From Henricia sp. BOLD:AAB3569 (lineage: Eukaryota; Echinodermata; Asteroidea; Spinulosida; Echinasteridae), in contig JBBELK010000326.1 in assembly GCA_037783545.1 (NCBI GenBank), forward strand, positions 124,001-188,000: a stretch of DNA of 64,000 bases, read 5' to 3'. The notes under the pieces are model-generated. The model did no database searches and was not told the origin of the DNA. It saw nothing but the letters and a program-made list of their open reading frames with translations. This document shows positions 22,466-33,557 of the stretch, in pieces. Made by a program: the position numbers and the translations under genes. The stretch's first letter is position 1, and each line of letters opens with the position of its first letter.

Positions 22466-24012
22466 CTATATTCCGCACTTGTCCTGAAAAATTGACAGAC
22501 TTTCGCCGGGAAATGACCGAGAAATTTCAGAGTTTAGGGAAAACTGGGCTCGGGCCTCCTGCCTGCTCTGCAGACCGTGGCTGTCCGTGTACTCCTGATC
22601 ACTCGTGCGCATGCTCAGTCTTGTTTGGGACGGGAATTTGGTCAAAGTGTGGTCCAAACGTCGGCAAATTTGGAAGTCAAGAAATTTTCCGACGAACTTC
22701 AAATTGTGCATGCTCCAAAGAGTCTATATTCCGCACTTGTCCTGAAAAATTGACAGACTTTCGCCGGGAAATGGCCGAGAAATTTCAGAGTTTAGGGAAA
22801 ACTGGGCTCGGGCTTCCTGCCTGCTCTGCAGACCGTGGTTGTCCGTGTACTCCTGATCACTCGTGCGCATGCTCAGTCTTGTTTGGGACGGGAATTTGGT
22901 CAAAGTGTGGTCCAAACGTCGGCAAATTTGGAAGTCAAGCAATTTTCCGACGAACTTCAAATTTGGCATGCTCCAAACAGTATATATTCCGCACTTGTCC
23001 TGAAAAATTGACACACTTTCGCCGGGAAATGGCCGAGAAATTTCAGAGTTTAGGGAAAACTGGGCTCGGGCTTCCTGCCTGCTCTGCAGACCGTGGCTGT
23101 CCGTGTACTCCTGATCACTCGTGCGCATGCTCAGTCTTGTTTGGGACGGGAATTTGGTCAAAGTGTGGTCCAAACGTCGGCAAATTTGGAAGTCAATAAA
23201 TTTTCGGACGAACTTCAAATTTTGCATGCTCCAAACAGTCTATATTCCGCACTTGTCCTGAAAAATTGACACACTTTCGCCGGGAAATGGCCGAGAAATT
23301 TCAGAGTTTAGGGAAAACTGGGCTCGGGCTTCCTGCCTGCTCTGCAGACCGTGGCTGTCCGTGTACTCCTGATCACTCGTGCGCATGCTCAGTCTTGTTT
23401 GGGACGGGAATTTGGTCAAAGTGTGGTCCAAACGTCTGCAAATTTGGAAGTCAAGAAATTTTCCGACGAACTTCAAATTTGGCATGCTCCAAACAGTCTA
23501 TATTCCGCACTTGTCCTGAAAAATTGACACACTTTCGCCGGGAAATGGCCGAGAAATTTCAGAGTTTAGGGAAAACTGGGCTCGGGCTTCCTGCCTGCTC
23601 TGCAGACCGTGGCTGTCCGTGTACTCCTGATCACTCGTGCGCATGCTCAGTCTTGTTTGCGACGGGAATTTGGTCAAAGTGTGGTCCAAACGTCGGCAAA
23701 TTTGGAAGTCAAGAAATTTTCCGACGAACTTCAAATTTGGCATGCTCCAAACAGTCTATATTCCGCACTTGTCCTGAAAAATTGACACACTTTCGCCGGG
23801 AAATGGCCGAGAAATTTCAGAGTTTAGGGAAACTGGGCTCGGGCTTCCTGCCTGCTCTGCAGACCGTGGCTGTCAGTGTACTCCTGATCACTCGTGCGCA
23901 TGCTCAGTCTTGTTTGGGACGGGAATTTGGTAAAAGTGTGGTCCAAACGTCGGCAAATTTGGAAGTCAAGAAATTTTCCGACGAACTTCAAATTTTGCAT
24001 GCTCCAAACAGT
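22466..24012. repeat. Seven-monomer unit, second partial copy (1,547 bp)
   Basis: Six of the seven units recur in order at an offset of 1,805, including the same missing base (AGGGAAACTGG at about 23,826). Similarity of order ends near 23,995, where the sequence switches to a TTGTTCTGAACAATT unit instead of e''. A private change is GTCAGTGTA at about 23,872. Confidence 0.85.
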
Positions 24013-24529
24013 CTATATTCCGCACTTGTTCTGAACAATTGACAGACTTTCGCCGGGAAATGGCCGAGAAATTTCAGAGTTTAGGGAAAACTGGGATCGG
24101 GCTTCCTGCCTGCTCTGCAGACAGTGGCTGTCCGTGTACTCCTGATCACTCGTGCGCATGCTCAGTCTTGTTTGGGACGGGAATTTGGTCAAAGTGTGGT
24201 CCAAACGTCGGCAAATTTGGAAGTCAATAAATTTTCCGACGAACTTCAAATTTTGCATGCTCCAAACAGTCTTTATTCCGCACTTGTCCTGAAAAATGGA
24301 CAGACTTTCGCCGGGAAATGGCCGATAAATTTAAGAGTTTGGGGGAAAACTGGGCTCGGGCTTCGTGCCTGCTCTGCAGACCGTGGCTGTCCGTGTACTC
24401 CTGATCACTCGTGCGCATGCTCAGTCTTGTTTGGGACTGGAATTTTTTCAAAGTGTGGTCCAAACGTCGGCAAATTTGGAAGTCAAGAAATTTTCCGACG
24501 AACTTCAAATTTGGCATGCTCCAAACAGT
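23498..24529. repeat. Four-monomer block, first copy (1,032 bp)
   Basis: The order is the TTTGCGACGG unit, the AGGGAAACTGG minus-one unit, the TTGTTCTGAACAATT unit with GGGATCGGGC, and a unit with GGGGGAAAAC (one extra G, 24,341-24,350), TTAAGAGTTT and CTTCGTGCC. One minus-one and one plus-one unit cancel to give 1,032. Confidence 0.83.
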
Positions 24530-25560
24530 CTATATTCCGCACTTGTCCTGAAAAATTGACACACTTTCGCCGGGAAATGGCCGAGAAATTTCAGAGTTTA
24601 GGGAAAACTGGGCTCGGGCTTCCTGCCTGCTCTGCAGACCGTGGCTGTCCGTGTACTCCTGATCACTCGTGCGCATGCTCAGTCTTGTTTGCGACGGGAA
24701 TTTGGTCAAAGTGTGGTCCAAACGTCGGCAAATTTGGAAGTCAAGAAATTTTCCGACGAACTTCAAATTTGGCATGCTCCAAACAGTCTATATTCCGCAC
24801 TTGTCCTGAAAAATTGACACACTTTCGCCGGGAAATGGCCGAGAAATTTCAGAGTTTAGGGAAACTGGGCTCGGGCTTCCTGCCTGCTCTGCAGACCGTG
24901 GCTGTCCGTGTACTCCTGATCACTCGTGCGCATGCTCAGTCTTGTTTGGGACGGGAATTTGGTAAAAGTGTGGTCCAAACGTCGGCAAATTTGGAAGTCA
25001 AGAAATTTTCCGACGAACTTCAAATTTTGCATGCTCCAAACAGTCTATATTCCGCACTTGTTCTGAACAATTGACAGACTTTCGCCGGGAAATGGCCGAG
25101 AAATTTCAGAGTTTAGGGAAAACTGGGATCGGGCTTCCTGCCTGCTCTGCAGACAGTGGCTGTCCGTGTACTCCTGATCACTCGTGCGCATGCTCAGTCT
25201 TGTTTGGGACGGGAATTTGGTCAAAGTGTGGTCCAAACGTCGGCAAATTTGGAAGTCAATAAATTTTCCGACGAACTTCAAATTTTGCATGCTCCAAACA
25301 GTCTTTATTCCGCACTTGTCCTGAAAAATGGACAGACTTTCGCCGGGAAATGGCCGATAAATTTAAGAGTTTGGGGGAAAACTGGGCTCGGGCTTCGTGC
25401 CTGCTCTGCAGACCGTGGCTGTCCGTGTACTCCTGATCACTCGTGCGCATGCTCAGTCTTGTTTGGGACTGGAATTTTTTCAAAGTGTGGTCCAAACGTC
25501 GGCAAATTTGGAAGTCAAGAAATTTTCAGACGACTTCAAAATTTGCATGCTCCAAACAGT
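24530..25560. repeat. Four-monomer block, second copy (1,031 bp)
   Basis: The block at 23,498 is repeated in order. Its last unit (25,303-25,560) carries both the extra G (25,371-25,380) and a separate missing base in CAGACGACTTC (about 25,529), so it is back to 258 bp while being out of frame between the two changes. Confidence 0.83.
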
Positions 25561-27623
25561 CTATAATCCGCACTTGTCCTGAAAAATTGACAGACTTTCG
25601 CCGGGAAATGGCCGAGAAATTTCAGAGTTTAGGGAAAACTGGACTCGGGCTTCCTGCCTGCTCTGCAGACCGTGGCTGTCCGTGTACTCCTGATCACTCG
25701 TGCGCATGCTCAGTCTTGTTTGGGACGGGAATTTGGTCAAAGTGTGGTCCAAACGTCAGCAAATTTGGAAGTCAAGAAATTTTCCGACGTACTTCAAATT
25801 GTGCATGCTCCAAACAGTCTATTTTCCGCACTTGTCCTGAAAAATTGACAGATTTTCGCCGGGAAATGGCCGAGAAATTTCAGAGTTTGGGGAAAACTGG
25901 GCTCGGGCTTCCTGACTGCTCTACAGACCGTGGCTGTCAGTGTACTCCTGATCACTCGTGCGCATGCTCAGTCTTGTTTGGGACGGCAATTTGGTCAAAG
26001 TGTGGTCCAAACGTCGGCAAATTTGGAAGTCAAGAAATTTTCCGACGAACTTCAAATTTTGCATGCTCCAAACAGTCTATATTCCGCACTTGTCCTGAAA
26101 AATGGACAGACTTTCGCCGGGAAATGGCCGAGAAATTTCAGAGTTTAGACAAAACTGGGCTCGGGCTTCCTGCTTGCTCTGCAGACCGTGGCTGTCCGTG
26201 TACTCCTGATCACTCGTGCGCATGCTCAGTCTTGTTTGGGACGGGAATTTGGTCAAAGTGTGGTCCAAACGTCGGCAAATTTGGAAGTCAAGAAATTTTC
26301 CGACGTACTTCAAATTGTGCATGCTCCAAACAGTCTATATTCCGCACTTGTCCTGAAAAATTGACAGATTTTCGCCGGGAAATGGCCGAGAAATTTCAGA
26401 GTTTGGGGAAAACTGGGCTCGGGCTTCCTGCCTGCTCTGCAGACCGTGGCTGTCCGTGTACTCCTGATCACTCGTGCGCATGCTCAGTCTTGTTTGGGAC
26501 GGGAATTTGGTCAAAGTGTGGTCCAAACGTCGGCAAATTTGGAAGTCAATAAATTTTCCGACGTACTTCAAATTGTGCATGCTCCAAACAGTCTATATTC
26601 CGCACTTGTCCTGAAAAATTGACAGACTTTCGCCGGGAAATGGCCGAGAAATTTCAGAGTTTAGGGAAAACTGGGCTCGGGCTTCCTGCCTGCTCTGCAG
26701 ACCGTGGCTGTCCGTGTACTCCTGATCACTCGTGCGCATGCTCAGTCTTGTTTGGGACGGGAATTTGGTCAAAGTGTGGTCCAAACGTCTGCAAATTTGG
26801 AAGTCAAGACATTTTCCGACGAACTTCAAATTTGGCATGCTCCAAACAGTCTATATTCCGCACTTGTCCTTAAAAATTGACACACTTTCGCCGGGAAATG
26901 GCCGAGAAATTTCAGAGTTTTGGGAAAACTGGGCTCGGGCTTCCTGCCTGCTCTGCAGACCGTGACTGTCCGTGTACTCCTGATCACTCGTGCGCATGCT
27001 CAGTCTTGTTTGCGACGGGAATTTGGTCAAAGTGTGGTCCAAACGTCGGCAAATTTGGAAGTCAAGAAATTTTCCGACGAACTTCAAATTTGGCATGCTC
27101 CAAACAGTCTATATTCCGCACTTGTCCTGAAAAATTGACACACTTTCGCCGGGAAATGGCCGAGAAATTTCAGAGTTTAGGGAAACTGGGCTCGGGATTC
27201 CTGCCTGCTCTGCAGACCGTGGCTGTCCGTGTACTCCTGATCACTCGTGCGCATGCTCAGTCTTGTTTGGGACGGGAATTTGGTAAAAGTGTGGTCCAAA
27301 CGTCGGCAAATTTGGAAGTCAAGAAATTTTCCGACGAACTTCAAATTGTGCATGCTCCAAACAGTCTATATTCCGCACTTGTTCTGAACAATTGACAGAC
27401 TTTCGCCGGGAAATGGCCGAGAAATTTCAGAGTTTAGGGAAAACTGGGATCGGGCTTCCTGCCTGCTCTGCAGACAGTGGCTGTCCGTGTACTCCTGATC
27501 ACTCGTGCGCATGCTCAGTCTTGTTTGGGACGGGAATTTGGTCAAAGTGTGGTCCAAACGTCGGCAAATTTGGAAGTCAATAAATTTTCCGACGAACTTC
27601 AAATTTTGCATGCTCCAAACAGT
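25561..27623. repeat. Eight-monomer block E1-E8, first copy (2,063 bp)
   Basis: Markers: E1 CTATAATCCG and CGTCAGCAAA; E2 CTCTACAGAC and GTCAGTGTAC; E3 TTTAGACAAAAC; E4 AGATTTTCGCC with GTTTGGGG; E5 AAGACATTTTCC; E6 CCTTAAAAATTG with TTTGCGACGG; E7 the minus-one unit at 27,181; E8 TTGTTCTGAACAATT. E6-E8 are the same trio seen at 23,498 and 24,530. Confidence 0.82.
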
Positions 27624-29171
27624 CTATAATCCGCACTTGTCCTGAAAAATTGACAGACTTTCGCCGGGAAATGGCCGAGAAATTTCAGAGTTTAGGGAAA
27701 ACTGGACTCGGGCTTCCTGCCTGCTCTGCAGACCGTGGCTGTCCGTGTACTCCTGATCACTCGTGCGCATGCTCAGTCTTGTTTGGGACGGGAATTTGGT
27801 CAAAGTGTGGTCCAAACGTCAGCAAATTTGGAAGTCAAGAAATTTTCCGACGTACTTCAAATTGTGCATGCTCCAAACAGTCTATATTCCGCACTTGTCC
27901 TGAAAAATTGAAAGATTTTCGCCGGGAAATGGCCGAGAAATTTCAGAGTTTGGGGAAATCTGGGCTCGGGCTTCCTGACTGCTCTACAGACCGTGGCTGT
28001 CAGTGTACTCCTGATCACTCGTGCGCATGCTCAGTCTTGTTTGGGACGGCAATTTGGTCAAAGTGTGGTCCAAACGTCGGCAAATTTGGAAGTCAAGAAA
28101 TTTTCCGACGAACTTCAAATTTTGCATGCTCCAAACAGTCTATATTCCGCACTTGTCCTGAAAAATGGACAGACTTTCGCCGGGAAATGGCCGAGAAATT
28201 TCAGAGTTTAGACAAAACTGGGCTCGGGCTTCCTGCTTGCTCTGCAGACCGTGGCTGTCCGTGTACTCCTGATCACTCGTGCGCATGCTCAGTCTTGTTT
28301 GGGACGGGAATTTGGTCAAAGTGTGGTCCAAACGTCGGCAAATTTGGAAGTCAAGAAATTTTCCGACGTACTTCAAATTGTGCATGCTCCAAACAGTCTA
28401 TATTCCGCACTTGTCCTGAAAAATTGACAGATTTTCGCCGGGAAATGGCCGAGAAATTTCAGAGTTTGGGGAAAACTGGGCTCGGGCTTCCTGCCTGCTC
28501 TGCAGACCGTGGCTGTCCGTGTACTCCTGATCACTCGTGCGCATGCTCAGTCTTGTTTGGGACGGGAATTTGGTCAAAGTGTGGTCCAAACGTCGGCAAA
28601 TTTGGAAGTCAAGAAATTTTCCGACGTACTTCAAATTGTGCATGCTCCAAACAGTCTATATTCCGCACTTGTCCTGAAAAATTGACAGACTTTCGCCGGG
28701 AAATGGCCGAGAAATTTCAGAGTTTAGGGAAAACTGGGCTCGGGCTTCCTGCCTGCTCTGCAGACCGTGGCTGTCCGTGTACTCCTGATCACTCGTGCGC
28801 ATGCTCAGTCTTGTTTGGGACGGGAATTTGGTCAAAGTGTGGTCCAAACGTCTGCAAATTTGGAAGTCAAGAAATTTTCCGACGAACTTCAAATTTTGCA
28901 TGCTCCAAACAGTCTATATTCCGCACTTGTCCTGAACAATTGACAGACTTTCGCCGGGAAATGGCCGAGAAATTTCAGAGTTTAGGGAAAACTGGGCTCG
29001 GGCTTCCTGCCTGCTCTGCAGACCGTGGCTGTCCAAGTACTCCTGATCACTCGTGCGCATGCTCAGTCTTGTTTGGGACGGGAATTTGGTCAAAGTGTGG
29101 TCCAAACGTTGGCAAATTTGGAAGTCAAGAAATTTTCCGACGAACTTCAAATTTTGCATGCTCCAAACAGT
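27624..29171. repeat. Second copy of E1-E4 followed by two diverging units (1,548 bp)
   Basis: E1-E4 recur at offset 2,063. Private changes include TTGAAAGATTTT and GGGGAAATCTGG in E2. From about 28,860 the units differ (GTCTGCAAA, then CCAAGTACTCC with ACGTTGGC). The latter resembles type X of the far right. Confidence 0.8.
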
Positions 29172-29398
29172 CTATATTCCGCACTTGTCCTGAACAATTG
29201 ACATACTTTCGCCGGGAAATGGCCGAGAAATTTCAGAGTTTAGGGAAAACTGGGCTCGGGCTTCCTGCCTGCTCTGCAGACAGTGGCTGTCCGTGTACTC
29301 CTGATCACTCGTGCGCATGCTCAGTCTTGTTTGGGACGGGAATTTGGTCAAAGTGTGGTCCAAACGTCGGCAAATTTGGAAGTCAAGAAATTTTCTGA
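27650..29398 (+). other. 1.75-kb open frame through satellite units; probably not a gene
   Basis: This is the same 86-residue period, kept open through nearly seven units without a length change. It ends where GAAATTTTCTGACG puts TGA in frame (29,396-29,398). It is the longest forward frame beyond 20.4 kb, which shows how soon openness is lost outside the left HOR family. Confidence 0.1.
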
Positions 29399-30461
29399 CG
29401 AACTTCAAATTTTGCATGCTCCAAACAGTATATATTCCGCACTTGTCCTGAAAAATTGACAGACTTTCGCCGGAAAATGGCCGAGAAATTTCAGAGTTTA
29501 GGGAAAACTGGGCTCGGGCCTCCTGACTGCTCTGCAGACCGTGGCTGTCCGTGTACTCCTGATCACTCGTGCGCATGCTCAGTCTTGTTTGGGACGGCAA
29601 TTTGGTCAAAGTGTGGTCCAAACGTCGGCAAATTTGGAAGTCAAGAAATTTTCCGACGAACTTCAAATTTTGCATGCTCCAAACAGTCTATATTCCGCAC
29701 TTGTCCTGAAAAATTGACAGACTTTCGCCGGGAAATGGCCGAGAAATTTCAGAGTTTAGGCAAAACTGGGCTCGGGCTTCCTGCCTGCTCTGCAGACCGT
29801 GGCTGTCCGTTTACTCCTGATTACTCGTGCGCATGCTCAGTCTTGTTTGGGACGGGAATTTGGTCAAAGTGTGGTCCAAACGTCGGCAAATTTGGAAGTC
29901 AATAAATTTTCCGACGTACTTCAAATTTTGCATGCTCCAAACAGTCTATATTCCGCACTTGTCCTGAAAAATTGACAGACTTTCGCCGGGAAATGGCCGA
30001 GAAATTTCAGAGTTTAGGGAAAACTGGGCTCGGGCTTCCTGCCTGCTCTGCAGACCGTGGCTGTCCGTGTACTCCTGATCACTCGTGCGCATGCTCAGTC
30101 TTGTTTGGGACGGGAATTTGGTCAAAGTGTGGTCCAAACGTCTGCAAATTTGGAAGTCAATAAATTTTCCGACGAACTTCAAATTTTGCATGCTCCAAAC
30201 AGTCTATATTCCGCACTTGTCCTGAACAATTGACAGACTTTCGCCGGGAAATGGCCGATAAATTTCAGAGTTTAGGGAAAACTGGGCTCGGGCTTCCTGC
30301 CTGCTCTGCAGACCGTGGCTGTCCAAGTACTCCTGATCACTCGTGCGCATGCTCAGTCTTGTTTGGGACGGCAATTTGGTCAAAGTGTGGTCCAAACGTC
30401 GGCAAATTTGGAAGTCAAGAAATTTTCCGACGAACTTCAAATTTTGCATGCTCCAAACAGT
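29172..30461. repeat. Five-monomer HOR S1-S5, copy 1 (1,290 bp)
   Basis: Markers: S1 GACATACTTTCG and TTCTGACG; S2 AGTATATATTCC, CCTGACTGCTC and GACGGCAAT; S3 GGCAAAACTGG, CCGTTTACTCC and GATTACTCG; S4 GTCTGCAAA with AATAAATTTT; S5 GCCGATAAATTT and CCAAGTACTCC. These five types and S6-S8 are the building blocks of 29-45 kb. Confidence 0.85.
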
Positions 30462-30977
30462 CTATATTCCGCACTTGTCCTGAAAAATTGACAGACTTTC
30501 GCCGGGAAATGGCCGAGAAATTTCAGAGTTTAGGGAAAACTGGGTTCGGGCTTCCTGCCTGCTCTGCAGACCGTGGCTGTCCGTGTACTCCTGATCACTC
30601 GTGCGCATGCTCAGTCTTGTTTGGGACGGGAATTTGGTCAAAGTGTGGTCCAAACGTCGGCAAATTTGGAAGTCAATAAATTTTCCGAAGTACGTCAAAT
30701 TTTGCATGCTCCAAACAGTCTATATTACGCACTTGTCCTGAACAATTGACAGACTTTCGCCGGGAAATGGCCGAGAAATGTCAGAGTTTAGGGAAAACTG
30801 GGCTCGGGCTTCCTGCCTGCTCTGCAGACCGTGGCTGTCCAAGTACTCCTGATCACTCGTGCGCATGCTCAGTCTTGTTTGGGACGGGAATTTGGTCAAA
30901 GTGTGGTCCAAACGTTGGCAAATTTGGAAGTCAAGAAATTTTCCGACGAACTTCAAATTTTGCATGCTCCAAACAGT
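30462..30977. repeat. S6 unit plus an S7/X chimeric unit
   Basis: S6 (30,462) is marked by GGGTTCGGG and CCGAAGTACG. The next unit (30,720) begins like S7 (TATATTACGC, GAAATGTCAG) but continues with CCAAGTACTCC and ACGTTGGC, as in type X. The switch lies between about 30,780 and 30,838. Confidence 0.75.
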
Positions 30978-33557
30978 CTATATTCCGCACTTGTCCTGAA
31001 CAACTGACATACTTTCGCCGGGAAATGGCCGAGAAATTTCAGAGTTTAGGGAAAACTGGGCTCGGGCTTCCTGCCTGCTCTGCAGACAGTGGCTGTCCGT
31101 GTACTCCTGATCACTCGTGCGCATGCTCAGTCTTGTTTGGGACGGGAATTTGGTCAAAGTGTGGTCCAAACGTCGGCAAATTTGGAAGTCAAGAAATTTT
31201 CTGACGAACTTCAAATTTTGCATGCTCCAAACAGTATATATTCCGCACTTGTCCTGAAAAATTGACAGACTTTCGCCGGGAAATGGCCGAGAAATTTCAG
31301 AGTTTAGGGAAAACTGGGCTCGGGCCTGCTGACTGCTCTGCAGACCGTGGCTGTCCGTGTACTCCTGATCACTCGTGCGCATGCTCAGTCTTGTTTGGGA
31401 CGGCAATTTGGTCAAAGTGTGGTCCAAACGTCGGCAAATTTGGAAGTCAAGAAATTTTCCGACGAACTTCAAATTTTGCATGCTCCAAACAGTCTATATT
31501 CCGCACTTGTCCTGAAAAATTGACAGACTTTCGCCGGGAATTGGCGGAGAAATTTCAGAGTTTAGGCAAAACTGGGCTCGGGCTTCCTGCCTGCTCTGCA
31601 GACCGTGGCTGTCCGTTTACTCCTGATTACTCGTGCGCATGCTCAGTCTTGTTTGGGACGGGAATTTGGTCAAAGTGTGGTCCAAACGTCGGCAAATTTG
31701 GAAGTCAATAAATTTTCCGACGTACTTCAAATTTTGCATGCTCCAAACAGTCTATATTCCGCACTTGTCCTGAAAATTTGACAGACTTTCGCCGGGAAAT
31801 GGCCGAGAAATTTCAGAGTTTAGGGAAAACTGGGCTCGGGCTTCCTGCCTGCTCTGCAGACCGTGGCTGTCCGTGTACTCCTGATCACTCGTGCGCATGC
31901 TCAGTCTTGTTTGGGATGGGAATTTGGTCAAAGTGTGGTCCAAACGTCTGCAAATTTGGAAGTCAATAAATTTTCCGACGTACTTCAAATTTTGCATGCT
32001 CCAAACAGTCTATATTCCGCACTTGTCCTGAACAATTGACAGACTTTCGCCGGGAAATGGCCGATAAATTTCAGAGTTTAGGGAAAACTGGGCTCGGGCT
32101 TCCTGCCTGCTCTGCAGACCGTGGCTGTCCAAGTACTCCTGATCACTCGTGCGCATGCTCAGTCTTGTTTGGGACGGCAATTTGGTCAAAGTGTGGTCCA
32201 AACGTTGGCAAATTTGGAAGTCAAGAAATTTTCCGACGAACTTCAAATTTTGCATGCTCCAAACAGTCTATATTCCGCACTTGTCCTGAACAACTGACAT
32301 ACTTTCGCCGGGAAATGGCCGAGAAATTTCAGAGTTTAGGGAAAACTGGGCTCGGGCTTCCTGCCTGCTCTGCAGACAGTGGCTGTCCGTGTACTCCTGA
32401 TCACTCGTGCGCATGCTCAGTCTTGTTTGGGACGGGAATTTGGTCAAAGTGTGGTCCAAACGTCGGCAAATTTGGAAGTCAAGAAATTTTCTGACGAACT
32501 TCAAATTGTGCATGCTCCAAACAGTATATATTCCGCACTTGTCCTGAAAAATTGACAGACTTTCGCCGGGAAATGGCCGAGAAATTTCAGAGTTTAGGGA
32601 AAACTGGGCTCGGGCCTGCTGACTGCTCTGCAGACCGTGGCTGTCCGTGTACTCCTGATCACTCGTGCGCATGCTCAGTCTTGTTTGGGACGGCAATTTG
32701 GTCAAAGTGTGGTCCAAACGTCGGCAAATTTGGAAGTCAAGAAATTTTCCGACGAACTTCAAATTTTGCATGCTCCAAACAGTCTATATTCCGCACTTGT
32801 CCTGAAAAATTGACAGACTTTCGCCGGGAATTGGCCGAGAAATTTCAGAGTTTAGGCAAAACTGGGCTCGGGCTTCCTGCCTGCTCTGCAGACCGTGGCT
32901 GTCCGTTTACTCCTGATTACTCGTGCGCATGCTCAGTCTTGTTTGGGACGGGAATTTGGTCAAAGTGTGGTCCAAACGTCGGCAAATTTGGAAGTCAATA
33001 AATTTTCCGACGTACTTCAAATTTTGCATGCTCCGAACAGTCTATATTCCGCACTTGTCCTGAAAATTTGACAGACTTTCGCCGGGAAATGGCCGAGAAA
33101 TTTCAGAGTTTAGGGAAAACTGGGCTCGGGCTTCCTGCCTGCTCTGCAGACCGTGGCTGTCCGTGTACTCCTGATCACTCGTGCGCATGCTCAGTCTTGT
33201 TTGGGATGGGAATTTGGTCAAAGTGTGGTCCAAACGTCTGCAAATTTGGAAGTCAATAAATTTTCCGACGTACTTCAAATTTTGCATGCTCCAAACAGTC
33301 TATATTCCGCACTTGTCCTGAACAATTGACAGACTTTCGCCGGGAAATGGCCGATAAATTTCAGAGTTTAGGGAAAACTGGGCTCGGGCTTCCTGCCTGC
33401 TCTGCAGACCGTGGCTGTCCAAGTACTCCTGATCACTCGTGCGCATGCTCAGTCTTGTTTGGGACGGCAATTTGGTCAAAGTGTGGTCCAAACGTCGGCA
33501 AATTTGGAAGTCAAGAAATTTTCCGACGAACTTCAAATTTTGCATGCTCCAAACAGT
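30978..33557. repeat. Five-monomer HOR S1-S5, copies 2 and 3 in tandem (2 x 1,290 bp)
   Basis: Two adjacent copies (30,978-32,267 and 32,268-33,557) share marks absent from copy 1: AACAACTGAC, GGGCCTGCTGAC, GGGAATTGGC and TTTGGGATGGG. They are therefore a recent duplicate of each other. Small private changes such as GGCGGAG at about 31,546 separate them. Confidence 0.86.

Noticed and set aside
24124-25074. Second forward-frame protein with residues such as LLITRAHAQSC
   Set aside because: It is another satellite frame entered through the single-base changes at 24,341 and 24,857. It has no independent support.
30541-30555. Pol III B box or tRNA-derived SINE origin
   Set aside because: GGTTCGGGCTTCC in R/S6 units resembles a B box only in its first six bases. 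It is absent from the consensus, and no A box lies at a suitable distance.
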